NCBI RefSeq assembly: GCF_000828085.3
Contig: NZ_JXCA02000019.1
Span: 47,797-111,796 of the forward strand
Source: Scytonema tolypothrichoides VB-61278
Lineage (GTDB): Bacteria; Cyanobacteriota; Cyanobacteriia; Cyanobacteriales; Nostocaceae
DNA length: 64,000 nt
Direction: 5' to 3'
The notes beneath the pieces are model-generated. The model was not told the origin of the DNA and made no database searches. It saw only the letters and a list, made by a program, of their open reading frames with translations. Shown here in pieces: positions 52,851-62,743 of this stretch; the first letter of the stretch is position 1, and every line of letters begins with the position of its first letter. The translations under genes were made by a program, and so were the position numbers.

Positions 52851-54980
52851 TTAAACACTCACTGGAGAGGTTATTGATTGCAATAACAGACATTGGGCTG
52901 CTAAGTACTGAGCAAGCGCTTCAATGTTGGGATACTTCCAAAAAAGAATAGGCTCAAGTTCACAGCCAGTCCACTGTGCTAATTCACCCGTCATACTAAC
53001 TGCCACCGCCGAATCTAAACCGTATGCAGCAAAAGGCTCCTGAATATCTATCTCATCCGGGGACACTCGCAGGGACAGGGCGAGATGAGAAACCAGCCAG
53101 GTTACAATCATTTCTTCTGTAAAAGCTGATTTTAACGATTCCCCATCAACTTGCGACTCATCTTCTGAATGCACTGAGTCACATTGGGCTTCTACTTCTT
53201 GTTGGAGTTGTGATAAGTCTATTTGTCGAAGATTCGCTGTCCAATCTCCGATAACATCCAAACTTCCATTCAAAAAACCATCCCGACAACCCTGGCGCTG
53301 AATCTTACCACTGGATGTTTTCGGGACACTAGCTGTCTTGAGTAGCACAACAGCATAAACTTGTAGCTGGTGCTGCTCGGATACTGCCTGACGAATAGCC
53401 TTAACGACCTCATCTACATCCAACTGACGTAAGTAACTCCGTTCTACCTCTTGAACAATGATTAACTGTTCAACACCTTCTACCTCCACAGAAAATGCAG
53501 CCCCGCAATTCGGTCGCAGTGCTGAATGGCTGTTCTGAACTGTTAATTCAATATCCTGGGGATAATGATTTTGTCCCCGGATGATAATCACATCTTTAAT
53601 TCGACCTGTGACGAATAACTCGCCATCAAGCAAAAATCCTAAATCTCCAGTGCGCAGAAACGGTCCAACTCCTGTATCTACTAAATATGCCCCAAAGGTT
53701 TGCTCAGTCGCTTCAGTTCGCATCCAGTAACCTGAAGCGACTGTGGAACCTGACACCCAAATTTCTCCCACTTCTCCAGCAGGGCAAGTTGCTAACGATT
53801 CTGGATGTACAATCGCAATTTTCGTATCAATTTCGGTATATCCGCATCCCACCAAAGTGACCGACCCTGGCTCTTGTTCTTGAGCCTCTATCACACGATT
53901 TTGTCTAAGTGCCTCTGATTGAACTGTATAAAAAGTCGGCAAGTCTTTCGCTCTGGTGGCAGTTACCTTGAGAGTAGCTTCAGCCAAACCATAACCGGGG
54001 CAGAAACTCCTAAGGTTAAAACCAGACGGTTTGAACATTTCGGCAAACCGTTTGAGAACATCTGCCCTAACTGGCTCAGCACCATTAAGAGCCATACGCC
54101 AACTGCTTAAATCTAAAGTTGCGAGTTGTTCTCTTGTGACCTTATCTACGCATAGCTGATAGGCGAAGTTTGGAGCACCGCTATGAGTTGCTTTGTAGCG
54201 TGAAATCGCCTCAAGCCATCGCATTGGTCGTTGTAGAAAGGACGTAGGAGCCATCATGTAACATGGGATTGCCTTATATAGCGGTTGAATGACTCCATAG
54301 ATGAGTCCCATATCGTGAAAAGTAGGAAGCCATGTGACTATGACGCTTTCTGATGTGTGATCCCATCCTCTGTCAAGGTCTGTTGAATTGGACAGTAGAT
54401 TGCCATGACTCACCATTACACCCTTTGGTGTTCCCGTAGAACCCGAGGTGTACTGGAGAAATGCCAAAGTGTCGCTACTTATTTTTAAAGGCTGCCAATT
54501 TTGTGCAATGTTGTTGGTAAAATTTTCGGTAGCTATGCAATCCAAAGCTGCCAGTTCTGGTTCTTGTTTTAAGCTGTGTTCAATATTTGTAAGAACAGAT
54601 GTTGTTGTCAGGGCGAAACTAGCTTGGGCATCTTTCACAATTGCTTGTAGTCTTGCCAGATGCTGATTGCGGCGTGGTGGATACACTGGCACAGCTGTAA
54701 CACCTGCGTACAGACACCCAAAAAACGCGGTAATGAATTCCAGTCCAGGCGGGTATAAAAGCAGCGCTCTTTCTCCAGTAGCTTTCATGCTTTGTAGCAC
54801 ACCGGCAAGCGATCGCGCTTTTTGGTCTAATTCTTGATAAGTCAAGTTGACTTCTTCTGTTTCCCCATCTACCAAAAAGGTATATGCTACTTGCCTTGGT
54901 TGCTGTTGCGCTCTTTTGCGTAACAGGTCAACTAAAGTCGCTTCACTGAAAGTCGGTACTGAAGATAAATTGTTATCCAT
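52851..54980 (-). CDS. Fatty acyl-AMP ligase with C-terminal acyl carrier protein
   Basis: 709 residues from ATG 54978-54980, which has a good ribosome binding site (agaaggg); 20 more codons upstream are unlikely. The ligase domain (about 1-570) shows LQYTSGSTGTPKGVMVSH, WLPTFHDMGLIYGVIQPLYK and the FAAL-type arrangement; it should activate a free fatty acid as acyl-AMP and load it on the carrier domain with Ser657 (YGLDSAVAVSM). It is the loading enzyme of the assembly line and the first gene of the operon, 44 nt before the PKS. Chain length cannot be read from sequence. Confidence 0.93.
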   Translation of the reverse strand: MDNNLSSVPTFSEATLVDLLRKRAQQQPRQVAYTFLVDGETEEVNLTYQELDQKARSLAGVLQSMKATGERALLLYPPGLEFITAFFGCLYAGVTAVPVYPPRRNQHLARLQAIVKDAQASFALTTTSVLTNIEHSLKQEPELAALDCIATENFTNNIAQNWQPLKISSDTLAFLQYTSGSTGTPKGVMVSHGNLLSNSTDLDRGWDHTSESVIVTWLPTFHDMGLIYGVIQPLYKAIPCYMMAPTSFLQRPMRWLEAISRYKATHSGAPNFAYQLCVDKVTREQLATLDLSSWRMALNGAEPVRADVLKRFAEMFKPSGFNLRSFCPGYGLAEATLKVTATRAKDLPTFYTVQSEALRQNRVIEAQEQEPGSVTLVGCGYTEIDTKIAIVHPESLATCPAGEVGEIWVSGSTVASGYWMRTEATEQTFGAYLVDTGVGPFLRTGDLGFLLDGELFVTGRIKDVIIIRGQNHYPQDIELTVQNSHSALRPNCGAAFSVEVEGVEQLIIVQEVERSYLRQLDVDEVVKAIRQAVSEQHQLQVYAVVLLKTASVPKTSSGKIQRQGCRDGFLNGSLDVIGDWTANLRQIDLSQLQQEVEAQCDSVHSEDESQVDGESLKSAFTEEMIVTWLVSHLALSLRVSPDEIDIQEPFAAYGLDSAVAVSMTGELAQWTGCELEPILFWKYPNIEALAQYLAAQCLLLQSITSPVSV

Positions 54981-55726
54981 TAGCCCTTCTGGCTTGTTAT
55001 AGATAAGCATGAGTAAGGTGAGAATTTTATACAAGAACAAGCTAATGTCAAATGCAGCAGAGAACGGATAGTACTCAATATTAGTAAACGATGCACTTAT
55101 CTATACAAAATGCGCTCTCGACAGCTCTATGGCGCTCCCCCACGAATCAACGCGAGAGGACAGAACGAGTATCTCGTAAAAGGGTTGGCACTTTCGCTGC
55201 AGGTTTTCCCCTGATTTGAAAATTTTTCGAGCGCGAACGCATACAAGTTTTTATTTTAATTTTGTGCAATCGTCATAATATTACCCGGAAATTTACGTAG
55301 AAAAGAACTTCCCATAGAAAGTAGCTAATTCTTACTCTTGGTAGATACTGAGTGTCGTATATTGATTTCTGCAAGCTTCAGCGATTGTATCATTTGAAAG
55401 GAGTGTAGTCAATCACAGGAATAAGTTGGAAGAAAACTACAAAATTAAACCCTAAAGCAGACCAGGATGCTGTTGCGGCAAAAAAAAGAGACTGAAACAC
55501 TCTTGGCAAATGATTGGCTCCTAAGAAACACATCCCATCGCAGTAGAGTTGGTAGGAACTTCATGCTTGAAAGTGACTAGGATTGGTATGCCAATAATCA
55601 CGCTTGATTCTCAACAAATAGCGTGGCATCTGAGTGCTGTAATGATTGTAAAGTGGCAAGCCATTAATCCGTGGTTGGATCGGCAGTGCCAAGTATATTA
55701 GTAAGTTAGATGAATCAAAGATGCAT
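54981..55726. other. Intergenic, promoter region of the lipopeptide operon
   Basis: About 750 bases between the FAAL start and the end of the IS110 transposase gene. AT-rich with one gagagg/ctcg palindrome-rich patch near 55150-55180. It must contain the promoter of the FAAL-PKS-NRPS operon; none was pinned down. A 63-codon frame at 55561-55752 has no recognised content. Confidence 0.45.
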
Positions 55727-57112
55727 TCACAAAGCGTACTGTTCCTCACCAAGAGTAGGCTGGGGAATTAGATCAAAGCCTAAAGCATGAGCTTTTTTCT
55801 TTAAGTTGTTCACCATGCGTTCATGGTAGTTTTGCTCATAAGCATCAATACCAGGGTCTGCATAAGCAGCTCCTGATGTCCAAAGACGGTAGAAAATACG
55901 TGCGAGTTTGTGGGCGGCGGCAGTTATTGCCTTTGGTGCTCCCATACGGGACTGCATCCGTCTGTAAAATCCTCCCAATGCAGAATTACTGCGACAAAGG
56001 GTTTGTGCTGCCATACGGAAAGCATTGGCAGCCCGATTGATAACAGGACGGGTTTTGGAGCTTTTGACTTTTCCTCCAGTGATGCGACTACCAGGACATA
56101 ACCCCAACCAAGAAACGAAATGTTTAACTGTGGGAAAACGGGATGGATCTAACCCGACTTCAGACAATATAATTAACACAGTTAGAGCACCAAAACCATT
56201 AATTTGAGTGAAGTCTACGCCAGTAATACGGTACAAGTGAGTGCGTAAATCAAATTGGGGGGCGTTTCCTGGTTGCTTTTTTCCTCGACGTTTTGGTTTA
56301 CCAAGAGGGTTGCTTTTAACATCGATTTTATCTGGGAATCGAGCTAGGCACTGCTCAATTTGAGCGTCGCATTCAGTAATTTGTGCCTGGTAAAATTTAT
56401 AGAGTGCGAGTTCTTGTGACAACACAAAAACGAGTTCGCTTCGATAGTCCCCAGTCAAAGCGGCGGCAATATTCGTGCAACTTGCTTTAATATGTTGATC
56501 TTTGAGTGCGGCTAACTTAGTAGGGTTGCGCTCGCCAGAAACAATGGCATGGATAATTGCCATACCCGTAGTACCTGTAATGTCACTAATTACGCGATGT
56601 AATTGTACATTCATTTCAGTTAAGGCTTTTTGCATCCGTTGAACGTGAATACAAGCACTTTTGATCAAATTGTCGCGTTGCCGAATGTAGCTGCGGAGAG
56701 CGCAAATTTGGTCATCAGGACGAAATGATCCTGCCAACAACCCGTAAGTGTGCAACTGTTGCAGCCACTGACAATCCAGTACGTCAGTTTTCCGACCAGG
56801 AACGGTTTTCACATAATGGGCATTAACGAGTTTAACTTCAAACCCCCTACTTTCCAAAATTTGGAAGACTGGTATCCAGTAAACTCCTGTTGATTCCATT
56901 GCCACAGTTTCAATATGGCATTGCTTTAACCAGTCTGCCATTGCATATAACTCAGCAGTAAAACAGCCAAAACTACGTACTGGGTCTTGATCTCTATTGA
57001 CAGGAACGCTTACCCAATGTCTGTCTGCACCAATATCTATACCTGCTGCATTGGGGTTAATGAGTGGTAAATTAGAATTTAGTGACTCTTGAGGCGATTC
57101 TTTTTTGCTCAT
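55727..57112 (-). CDS. IS110-family transposase
   Basis: 461 residues from ATG 57110-57112, chosen because ggagg lies 5 nt before it. DEDD-type transposase: AGIDIGADRHWVSV (first Asp), VAMESTGVYWIPV (Glu), GRKTDVLDCQWLQQL (two Asp) in the N-terminal RuvC-like domain, and the C-terminal transposase 20 domain with LIILSEVGLDPSRFPTVKHF, GLCPGSRITGGK and a conserved Ser. It looks intact. IS110 elements lack long inverted ends, so the exact element borders are not visible. It lies just upstream of the lipopeptide operon, a possible agent of its acquisition. Confidence 0.95.
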   Translation of the reverse strand: MSKKESPQESLNSNLPLINPNAAGIDIGADRHWVSVPVNRDQDPVRSFGCFTAELYAMADWLKQCHIETVAMESTGVYWIPVFQILESRGFEVKLVNAHYVKTVPGRKTDVLDCQWLQQLHTYGLLAGSFRPDDQICALRSYIRQRDNLIKSACIHVQRMQKALTEMNVQLHRVISDITGTTGMAIIHAIVSGERNPTKLAALKDQHIKASCTNIAAALTGDYRSELVFVLSQELALYKFYQAQITECDAQIEQCLARFPDKIDVKSNPLGKPKRRGKKQPGNAPQFDLRTHLYRITGVDFTQINGFGALTVLIILSEVGLDPSRFPTVKHFVSWLGLCPGSRITGGKVKSSKTRPVINRAANAFRMAAQTLCRSNSALGGFYRRMQSRMGAPKAITAAAHKLARIFYRLWTSGAAYADPGIDAYEQNYHERMVNNLKKKAHALGFDLIPQPTLGEEQYAL

Positions 57113-57971
57113 GAGAACCTCCGTCATGGCAATCGCGCTTTTTTACAGTAATTATGTACCCTAACCTGAGTGTAGTGTCCAAATCTAATCTCCTAACCGG
57201 GATAGTAACAGTCCAACTCTTACTTCACCAATAAATTCACCAATACCACTCAGAACCAGGCTCATATACGGGCGTAGTTAGCACCACTGTAAAGACGGTT
57301 TTAACTGTTAGGGTAACCGTTAATTATAGTCTCAAGCTATTAAATTTTCCTCTTTCCTGTGTTTCTTCCATATATCACTAGCGGAGTACGCCGCTAGTTA
57401 GAGGCTCATATCTTGCACCTCTCAGGATAAACCACTAATAGACCAATAGAAACGTAAAAAGTGACATCAGCAGTGAAAAGATGTTTAAGTATAAATTTTG
57501 ATATAACTAAACAAGGGTTGAGATTACGTAAATGACCAAGATTCAGACGATCACTAACTGCAAACCCACATTCCGCACCCTAAAGTGTCACACTACGAAT
57601 TTTGGACGTTTGAAGATTTGGGATTGGCGATACGCGGAGCGTCAAGCCTCCGGCTTATCGCCATCCAAAACAACTTTAAAATATATAAAAAACATCCTTA
57701 ATTAGAGATAAAAATACGAAAAAACCGATCATGTGTGACAGTGGGGTGGTGCGAAATGTGGGTTCAAAGAGTAGTTGGATTTGCGCTCATCAACCGACAA
57801 AAGACCACTCGTCGTCGTTTAATATGGGGATAGGGGTGTAGGGGAAAAGGATACTGAAAAACAAACTTTATAACCTAAATTCCAGTAACCAACCTTATGG
57901 TAATTTAAGGTTGGTTACATTTAACATATTGCAACAGATAACTTTTCCCCTTATGACTGGAGAGCACAACC
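57113..57971. other. Intergenic region with repeats
   Basis: About 860 bases. Holds a perfect hairpin (actagcgg/ccgctagt, 57377-57398) and an interspersed repeat at 57626-57664 nearly identical to one at 29.2 kb. It should contain the ccmP promoter. Nothing else recognised. Confidence 0.5.
57626..57664. repeat. Interspersed palindromic repeat
   Basis: Starts ggcgatacgcggagcgtcaa and continues through agcctccggcttatcgcc; its two halves are partly complementary (ggcgat / atcgcc). Nearly the same sequence occurs at 29210-29275. Confidence 0.7.
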
Positions 57972-58613
57972 TTGGGAATAGAACTACGCAGTTTCGTATT
58001 TCTCGACAGCCTGCAACCTCAACATGCAGCATATATGGGGACAGTGGCTCAAGGTTTCTTACCATTACCAGGCGATTCATCGCTGTGGATTGAAATCTCT
58101 CCTGGTATCGAAATTAATAAGATTACGGATGTAGCGCTGAAAGCAGCTTCTGTCCGTCCGGGAGCACTCGTGGTCGAACGATTATATGGTTTATTGGAAA
58201 TTCATTCTAGCTCCCAAGGCGAAACGCGAGCTGCTGGTCAAGCCATTTTGGCGACACTAGGAGTCAAAAAAGACGAATGTCTCAAACCGCGTGTTGTTTC
58301 CAACCAGATTATCCGCAACATTGATGCTTACCAAGCACAACTTCTCAATCGCACGAACCGGGGACAAATGCTGCTGGCTGGGGAAACGTTGTATGTATTA
58401 GAAGTTGAGCCTGCTGCTTATGCTGCACTGGCTGCGAATGAAGCGGAGAAAGCGGCGGCGATTAATATCCTTGCTGTTCAACCTGTAGGAAGCTTTGGAC
58501 GACTTTACTTAGGTGGACAAGAACGGGATATTCTTGCAGGTGCTCAAGGAGCGTTAACGGCGATTGAAAATGTTGCTGGTCGGGTAAATCCTCTGAGTGG
58601 GCGTCAGGAGTAG
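57972..58613 (+). CDS. ccmP: Carboxysome shell protein CcmP (tandem BMC-T)
   Basis: 213 residues. Starts at TTG (57972), supported by a tggagag ribosome binding site and by [20 protein letters not shown], which matches the CcmP N-terminus from memory. Two BMC domains follow (about 1-105 and 106-213): [12 protein letters not shown]-like [40 protein letters not shown]; then [20 protein letters not shown] and [20 protein letters not shown]. CcmP trimers stack into gated shell pores for larger metabolites such as RuBP or 3-phosphoglycerate. A pentapeptide-repeat gene follows after 3 nt. Confidence 0.95.
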   Translation: MGIELRSFVFLDSLQPQHAAYMGTVAQGFLPLPGDSSLWIEISPGIEINKITDVALKAASVRPGALVVERLYGLLEIHSSSQGETRAAGQAILATLGVKKDECLKPRVVSNQIIRNIDAYQAQLLNRTNRGQMLLAGETLYVLEVEPAAYAALAANEAEKAAAINILAVQPVGSFGRLYLGGQERDILAGAQGALTAIENVAGRVNPLSGRQE

Positions 58614-58616
58614 AAA

Positions 58617-59303
58617 ATGGCAAATCTTGAGCATTTAGCTTTACTGAAAGCAGATGCAGTCACATGGAATGAGTGGAGAAAGAAAAATCTCGAAATTGAA
58701 CCAGACCTTAGGGATGCTGACCTCAATGGCGCTAACCTTTACACAGCCAATCTCATGAAAGCTAATTTAAGCGTAGCTAACTTGAGTGTTGCTAACTTAA
58801 GTAATGCTACACTCACACAAGCTGATCTGAGTCATGCCATTTTGATTGGAGCTGATTTAAGTGGAGCGAATCTCAAAGGCGCTTTCCTATGTGAGGCAAA
58901 CTTAATTGGGACTGATTTAAAAGGCGCTAACTTGAGAGATACTGATTTGGGTCATGCAAAGCTAATCCGTGCTAACCTCTGTTTTGCAAACCTCATGGCA
59001 GCTAACTTAATTGGGGTAGATCTCAGCAAGGCAAATCTGTACGAAGCAGAAGTGATTGGCGCTTATCTTTACAAAGCTGACTTGTACAAAGCTAATCTTA
59101 GCCAAGCTCATCTAAGTGGTGCATACTTGTTACGAGCTAACTTGAGTGAGGCTGACTTGAGCAAAGCTGACTTGAGATACACTAACCTCACAGGAGCGAA
59201 TTTGGCAGGGGCTAATCTTAGAGGAGCTAAGCTTGAGGGAGCGAAACTCACAGGAGCTAACCTTAGTGGTGTGGATTTGCAGGACACGATTATGCCTGAG
59301 TGA
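58617..59303 (+). CDS. Pentapeptide-repeat protein
   Basis: 228 residues. A short N-terminal part (about 1-30, WNEWRKKNLEIEPDL) is followed by about 38 pentapeptides of the A(D/N)LxX type (DLNGANLYTANLMKANLSVA and onward) to the end, forming a right-handed quadrilateral beta-helix. No signal peptide or membrane segment. The start is 3 nt after the ccmP stop, so both are co-transcribed and probably coupled. The N-terminal WNEWR box is common in cyanobacterial pentapeptide proteins. Function unknown; a link to the carboxysome shell is only suggested by position. Confidence 0.9.
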   Translation: MANLEHLALLKADAVTWNEWRKKNLEIEPDLRDADLNGANLYTANLMKANLSVANLSVANLSNATLTQADLSHAILIGADLSGANLKGAFLCEANLIGTDLKGANLRDTDLGHAKLIRANLCFANLMAANLIGVDLSKANLYEAEVIGAYLYKADLYKANLSQAHLSGAYLLRANLSEADLSKADLRYTNLTGANLAGANLRGAKLEGAKLTGANLSGVDLQDTIMPE

Positions 59304-59653
59304 TATAGCAGTTGCCAGGTAGATTAGGACATGAACTCATGAGAAAACACGGATACCAAGAGACTTTCAAGCCTGTTCCCTGTTAAGAGTTCCCTGTTCC
59401 CTGCTATACATGTGTCATTAGCGCAATTTTCTTAACTCTCACAAATAGTGCGCATATCGGTATTGAGAATATTTTTAACTCAAAATTAACCAAAATTTAT
59501 GAAAAATCCGTCTCCTTTTTGTGCAGTGTCCTAAGTATGACAAAGTAAAGTTTTGACATACTTGTACCATAAAAATTATTAATAAGAATACGGAGCAAGA
59601 CGGTTTGCCGCTATGTTATGAACAAATGGTCGCCACAGTGTACAATTCTTAAC
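59304..59653. other. Intergenic region
   Basis: 350 bases with a short inverted-orientation run of heptamers (ttccctg, about 59374-59403). A small frame start at 59618 is not used; the true downstream start is 59654. No further feature seen. Confidence 0.45.
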
Positions 59654-60280
59654 ATGAGAAAAAAGTTAGTTGTAGCCTCCATTCTTCTTTGTTTGATGAA
59701 CTCTTCTTTGGCAAGCGCAGAAGTTAATGATTTTGAAGACCCCAGACTGACGCTCTCAACTGTTGAGACAGATTGGTCAATCAAGACTGATAAAACTGAA
59801 AGACCGCAAGTTGGTGCAAGCGTTGCAACATTGCTCAAAACTGAAGATGAATTACAATTTCAGGGTACACTAGCTGCAATTGAGGGTAATGAAGGACTTG
59901 TCGGGTTTGCGTTTATAGAAGCACCTGTATCCCAAGACTTAAGTCAATACAACTACATTGAGTTTTACGCTAAGTCTGTTGATCCAAGAGTGGTTTATAC
60001 CCTAACACTTAAAGACGAGCAAGCCCAGCAGGATGCTGGAACTCTTACATTTGAGCAAGAGTTTGTTGTTGGCACAGAGTGGACAAAGGTGAAGTTGCCT
60101 TTGAGTCAGTTTCAAGCAAGGATTCGTGGGAGAGTTGTAGATAGTTTTCAATTGGATCTCAAGGAAGTGCGATCGCTCTCTTTTCAAATCAATCGCAGCA
60201 AGCAGGAACCAGATTCACCAATTCCACTGCAGTTTGCTTTAGATGTGGGTTCACAGGTATTGGTTACAAATCAGGAATAA
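59654..60280 (+). CDS. Exported CIA30/galactose-binding-like protein
   Basis: 208 residues from ATG 59654, giving a standard signal peptide (MRKKLVVASILLCLMNSSLA, cleaved near ASAEV). The mature part resembles the CIA30 or carbohydrate-binding jelly-roll fold: NYIEFYAKSVDPRVVYTLTL, then EWTKVKLPLSQFQARIRGRV and VRSLSFQINRSKQEPDSPI with a closing FALDVG. Such domains bind sugars or assist complex assembly. It stands alone, and the ligand is unknown. Confidence 0.75.
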   Translation: MRKKLVVASILLCLMNSSLASAEVNDFEDPRLTLSTVETDWSIKTDKTERPQVGASVATLLKTEDELQFQGTLAAIEGNEGLVGFAFIEAPVSQDLSQYNYIEFYAKSVDPRVVYTLTLKDEQAQQDAGTLTFEQEFVVGTEWTKVKLPLSQFQARIRGRVVDSFQLDLKEVRSLSFQINRSKQEPDSPIPLQFALDVGSQVLVTNQE

Positions 60281-60302
60281 ACTCAAAACCTGGTTGAATA
60301 TT

Positions 60303-60393
60303 AATACTGCTCGGTTAACGTTTGTAGAGACGTTACATGTAACGTCTCTACAAGGATTTTGGGATTTGCGATTTGCTTAACCGAGCAGTATTG
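60303..60393. mobile_element. 91-bp MITE with terminal inverted repeats and 11-bp flanking repeats
   Basis: Terminal inverted repeats atactgctcggttaa (60304-60318) and its exact complement (60377-60391). A 30-bp perfect palindrome (60323-60352, arm tgtagagacgttaca) occupies the centre. The 11-bp word ggttgaatatt flanks it directly at 60292-60302 and 60394-60404, the expected target-site duplication. No coding capacity. Confidence 0.88.
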
Positions 60394-60517
60394 GGTTGAA
60401 TATTTGCTTTAGCTGCTCGTCCTCAAGTTTGTCATAATCGGTCTTGACAATCGAGACATATAATAATAGAGCATCAACCAGTACATACTCAGCCAATAGT
60501 TTCTGCGCTCCTTCATT

Positions 60518-62743
60518 ATGTTGCCTAAACCCAAAAAGCATTGGACACCCCTACATTGGGCAAGTTGGAAGCCCTTTGGAATTGGCGAGCAATATCCCAA
60601 TAACTACTGGGAAGTCTTTCGTGCCATTTGGCTATCTCGTCATAAGTTGCCTTATGCATGGAATATTCTAAATAAGGGTGTTTGTGATGGTTGCGCTTTG
60701 GGAACAACCGGGATGAAAGATTGGACAGTAGATGGAATTCATCTGTGCAATGTCCGGTTGCGGCTTTTGCAGATGAACACAATGCCAGCTTTTGACCCTG
60801 CAATCTTAGCAGATGTCTCCCAGTTGCAAACGAAAACGAGTGCTAAATTACGCGAGTTGGGACGGCTTCCTTACCCAATGATTCGCAACAGTGGAGAAAA
60901 AGGGTTTCGTCGAGTCAACTGGGATGAAGCTCTAGATGTCGTTGCCAGTCGCATTCGCGCCACAACCCCAGACCGCTTAAGCTTCTATATTACCAGCAGA
61001 GGTACCGTCAACGAAACATACTACGCTACTCAAAAAGCTGTGCGGGCGATGGGAACCAACAATATTGACAACGCCGCCCGTATCTGTCATTCTCCTAGTA
61101 CTGCTGGTCTCAAAGGTGCCATCGGTGCAGCGGCAACCACCTGCTCTTACAAAGACTGGATTGGCACAGATTTATTAGTTTTCATTGGCTCAAACGTAGC
61201 AAATAATCAACCTGTCACGGTTAAGTATCTGCACTATGCGAAGAAGGCAGGTACAAAGATAGTCGTAATTAATACCTACCGCGAGCCAGGGATGGAGCGA
61301 TACTGGGTTCCCTCAATTCCAGAAAGTGCTTTGTTTGGCACCAAGTTTGCTGAAGATTTCTTTTTGGTAAACATGGGTGGAGACATGGCATTTTTAAATG
61401 GTACAATCAAGCATATGATTGCCAACGACTGGGTAGATGAGTCGTTTATCAAGCGCTACACCGCCGGATTTGATGAACTAAAAGCTTTCCTTGAAACGCA
61501 ATCTTGGGAACAGTTAGAGCAGCTTTCGGGAGCGAAGCGCGATGAAATGTATGCTTTTGCCAAAATGGTTGGAGAAGCAAATAAAGCTGTCTTCGTCTGG
61601 AGCATGGGCATTACTCAGCATGAGTGTGGCGAAGACAATGTGAGAGCTATTATTAACTTAGCTCTTACCAAAGGTTTTGTTGGTCGGGAAGGTTGCGGTT
61701 TGATGCCCATTCGTGGTCATTCTGGAGTACAGGGTGGTGCAGAGATGGGATGTTATGCAACAGTCTTTCCTGGTGGTAAACCTATTATCCCAGAAAACGC
61801 TGCCCAGTTGAGCAAGCATTGGGGCTTTGATGTGCCAGTCACAAAAGGTTTAATTGCTCCAGAAATGATTCATGCAGCATGTGAGGAGCAGTTAGATGTG
61901 TTGTTCTCCGTAGGTGGGAATTTCTTGGAAGTTTTGCCGGAACCTGATTATGTAGAAAATGCGCTCAAGCGGGTATCGATGCGAGTACACATGGATATTG
62001 TCCTCTCTAGCCAAATGCTTGTGGAACCAACAGACACTGTGGTGCTGTTACCTGCAACAACTCGCTACGAAATCCCCGGGGGAGTGACAGAAACGAGCAC
62101 TGAACGCCGAGTCATTTTCAGTCCAGAAATTCCTGGTCCCCGTCTTGGGGAGGCGCGTCCAGAGTGGGAAGTGTTTATGGAATTGGCAAGGCGGGTGCAT
62201 CCCAACTTGGCAGACAAGTTGACTTTTGTTGATACTAGTGCTGTGCGTCAAGAAATTGCCCAAGTCGTCCCACAATACGCTGGAATTCAACACCTTAAGG
62301 AAGCAGGGGATCAGTTTCAGTACAGTGGTTCACATCTGTGCTTTGGCTGGAATTTTCCAACTGCGGATGGCAAGGCTCACTTTGCCGTGGTGTCTCGTGG
62401 AGAGCGAGAATTACCAGAGGGATGTTTTTTGGTAGCAACGCGTCGAGGCAAGCAGTTTAATTCTATGGTACAAGAGCGTAAGGATGCTATTACTGGAGCA
62501 GTGCGAGAGGCGGTTTTGATCAATGAGGTGGATGCTAAACACTTTGGATTGAAGGATGGTGATGTAGTTCTTCTGACAAATGAACTTGGTAGTTTCCGAG
62601 GGAGAGTGTACACAGCACCAATTAAACCAGGAAATTTGCAGGTACATTGGCCTGAGGGGAATGTGTTGTTGGATAAGAGTAAGCGATCGCGCGAAGGAGT
62701 GCCAGATTATAACGCGGTGGTGCGGTTGCAAAAGGTTGATTAG
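60518..62743 (+). CDS. FdhF/YdeP-family molybdopterin oxidoreductase
   Basis: 741 residues. An N-terminal CDGCALGT stretch (about 56-63), then the molybdopterin domain: GFRRVNWDEALDVVASRIRA, AARICHSPSTAGLKG, LLVFIGSNVANNQPVT, IRGHSGVQGGAEMG, and a C-terminal dinucleotide-binding domain with TRRGKQFNSMV. These match the FdhF/YdeP (TIGR01701) group, formate-dehydrogenase-H-like enzymes of uncertain substrate. No selenocysteine codon is involved; the Cys in RICHSP may be a metal ligand but this is not certain. Neither fdhD nor a redox partner is adjacent. Confidence 0.9.
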   Translation: MLPKPKKHWTPLHWASWKPFGIGEQYPNNYWEVFRAIWLSRHKLPYAWNILNKGVCDGCALGTTGMKDWTVDGIHLCNVRLRLLQMNTMPAFDPAILADVSQLQTKTSAKLRELGRLPYPMIRNSGEKGFRRVNWDEALDVVASRIRATTPDRLSFYITSRGTVNETYYATQKAVRAMGTNNIDNAARICHSPSTAGLKGAIGAAATTCSYKDWIGTDLLVFIGSNVANNQPVTVKYLHYAKKAGTKIVVINTYREPGMERYWVPSIPESALFGTKFAEDFFLVNMGGDMAFLNGTIKHMIANDWVDESFIKRYTAGFDELKAFLETQSWEQLEQLSGAKRDEMYAFAKMVGEANKAVFVWSMGITQHECGEDNVRAIINLALTKGFVGREGCGLMPIRGHSGVQGGAEMGCYATVFPGGKPIIPENAAQLSKHWGFDVPVTKGLIAPEMIHAACEEQLDVLFSVGGNFLEVLPEPDYVENALKRVSMRVHMDIVLSSQMLVEPTDTVVLLPATTRYEIPGGVTETSTERRVIFSPEIPGPRLGEARPEWEVFMELARRVHPNLADKLTFVDTSAVRQEIAQVVPQYAGIQHLKEAGDQFQYSGSHLCFGWNFPTADGKAHFAVVSRGERELPEGCFLVATRRGKQFNSMVQERKDAITGAVREAVLINEVDAKHFGLKDGDVVLLTNELGSFRGRVYTAPIKPGNLQVHWPEGNVLLDKSKRSREGVPDYNAVVRLQKVD

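Noticed and set aside
55561-55752. 63-codon minus-strand frame overlapping the transposase 3' end
   Set aside because: Protein-like composition but no family, start signal or context support; might be a remnant.
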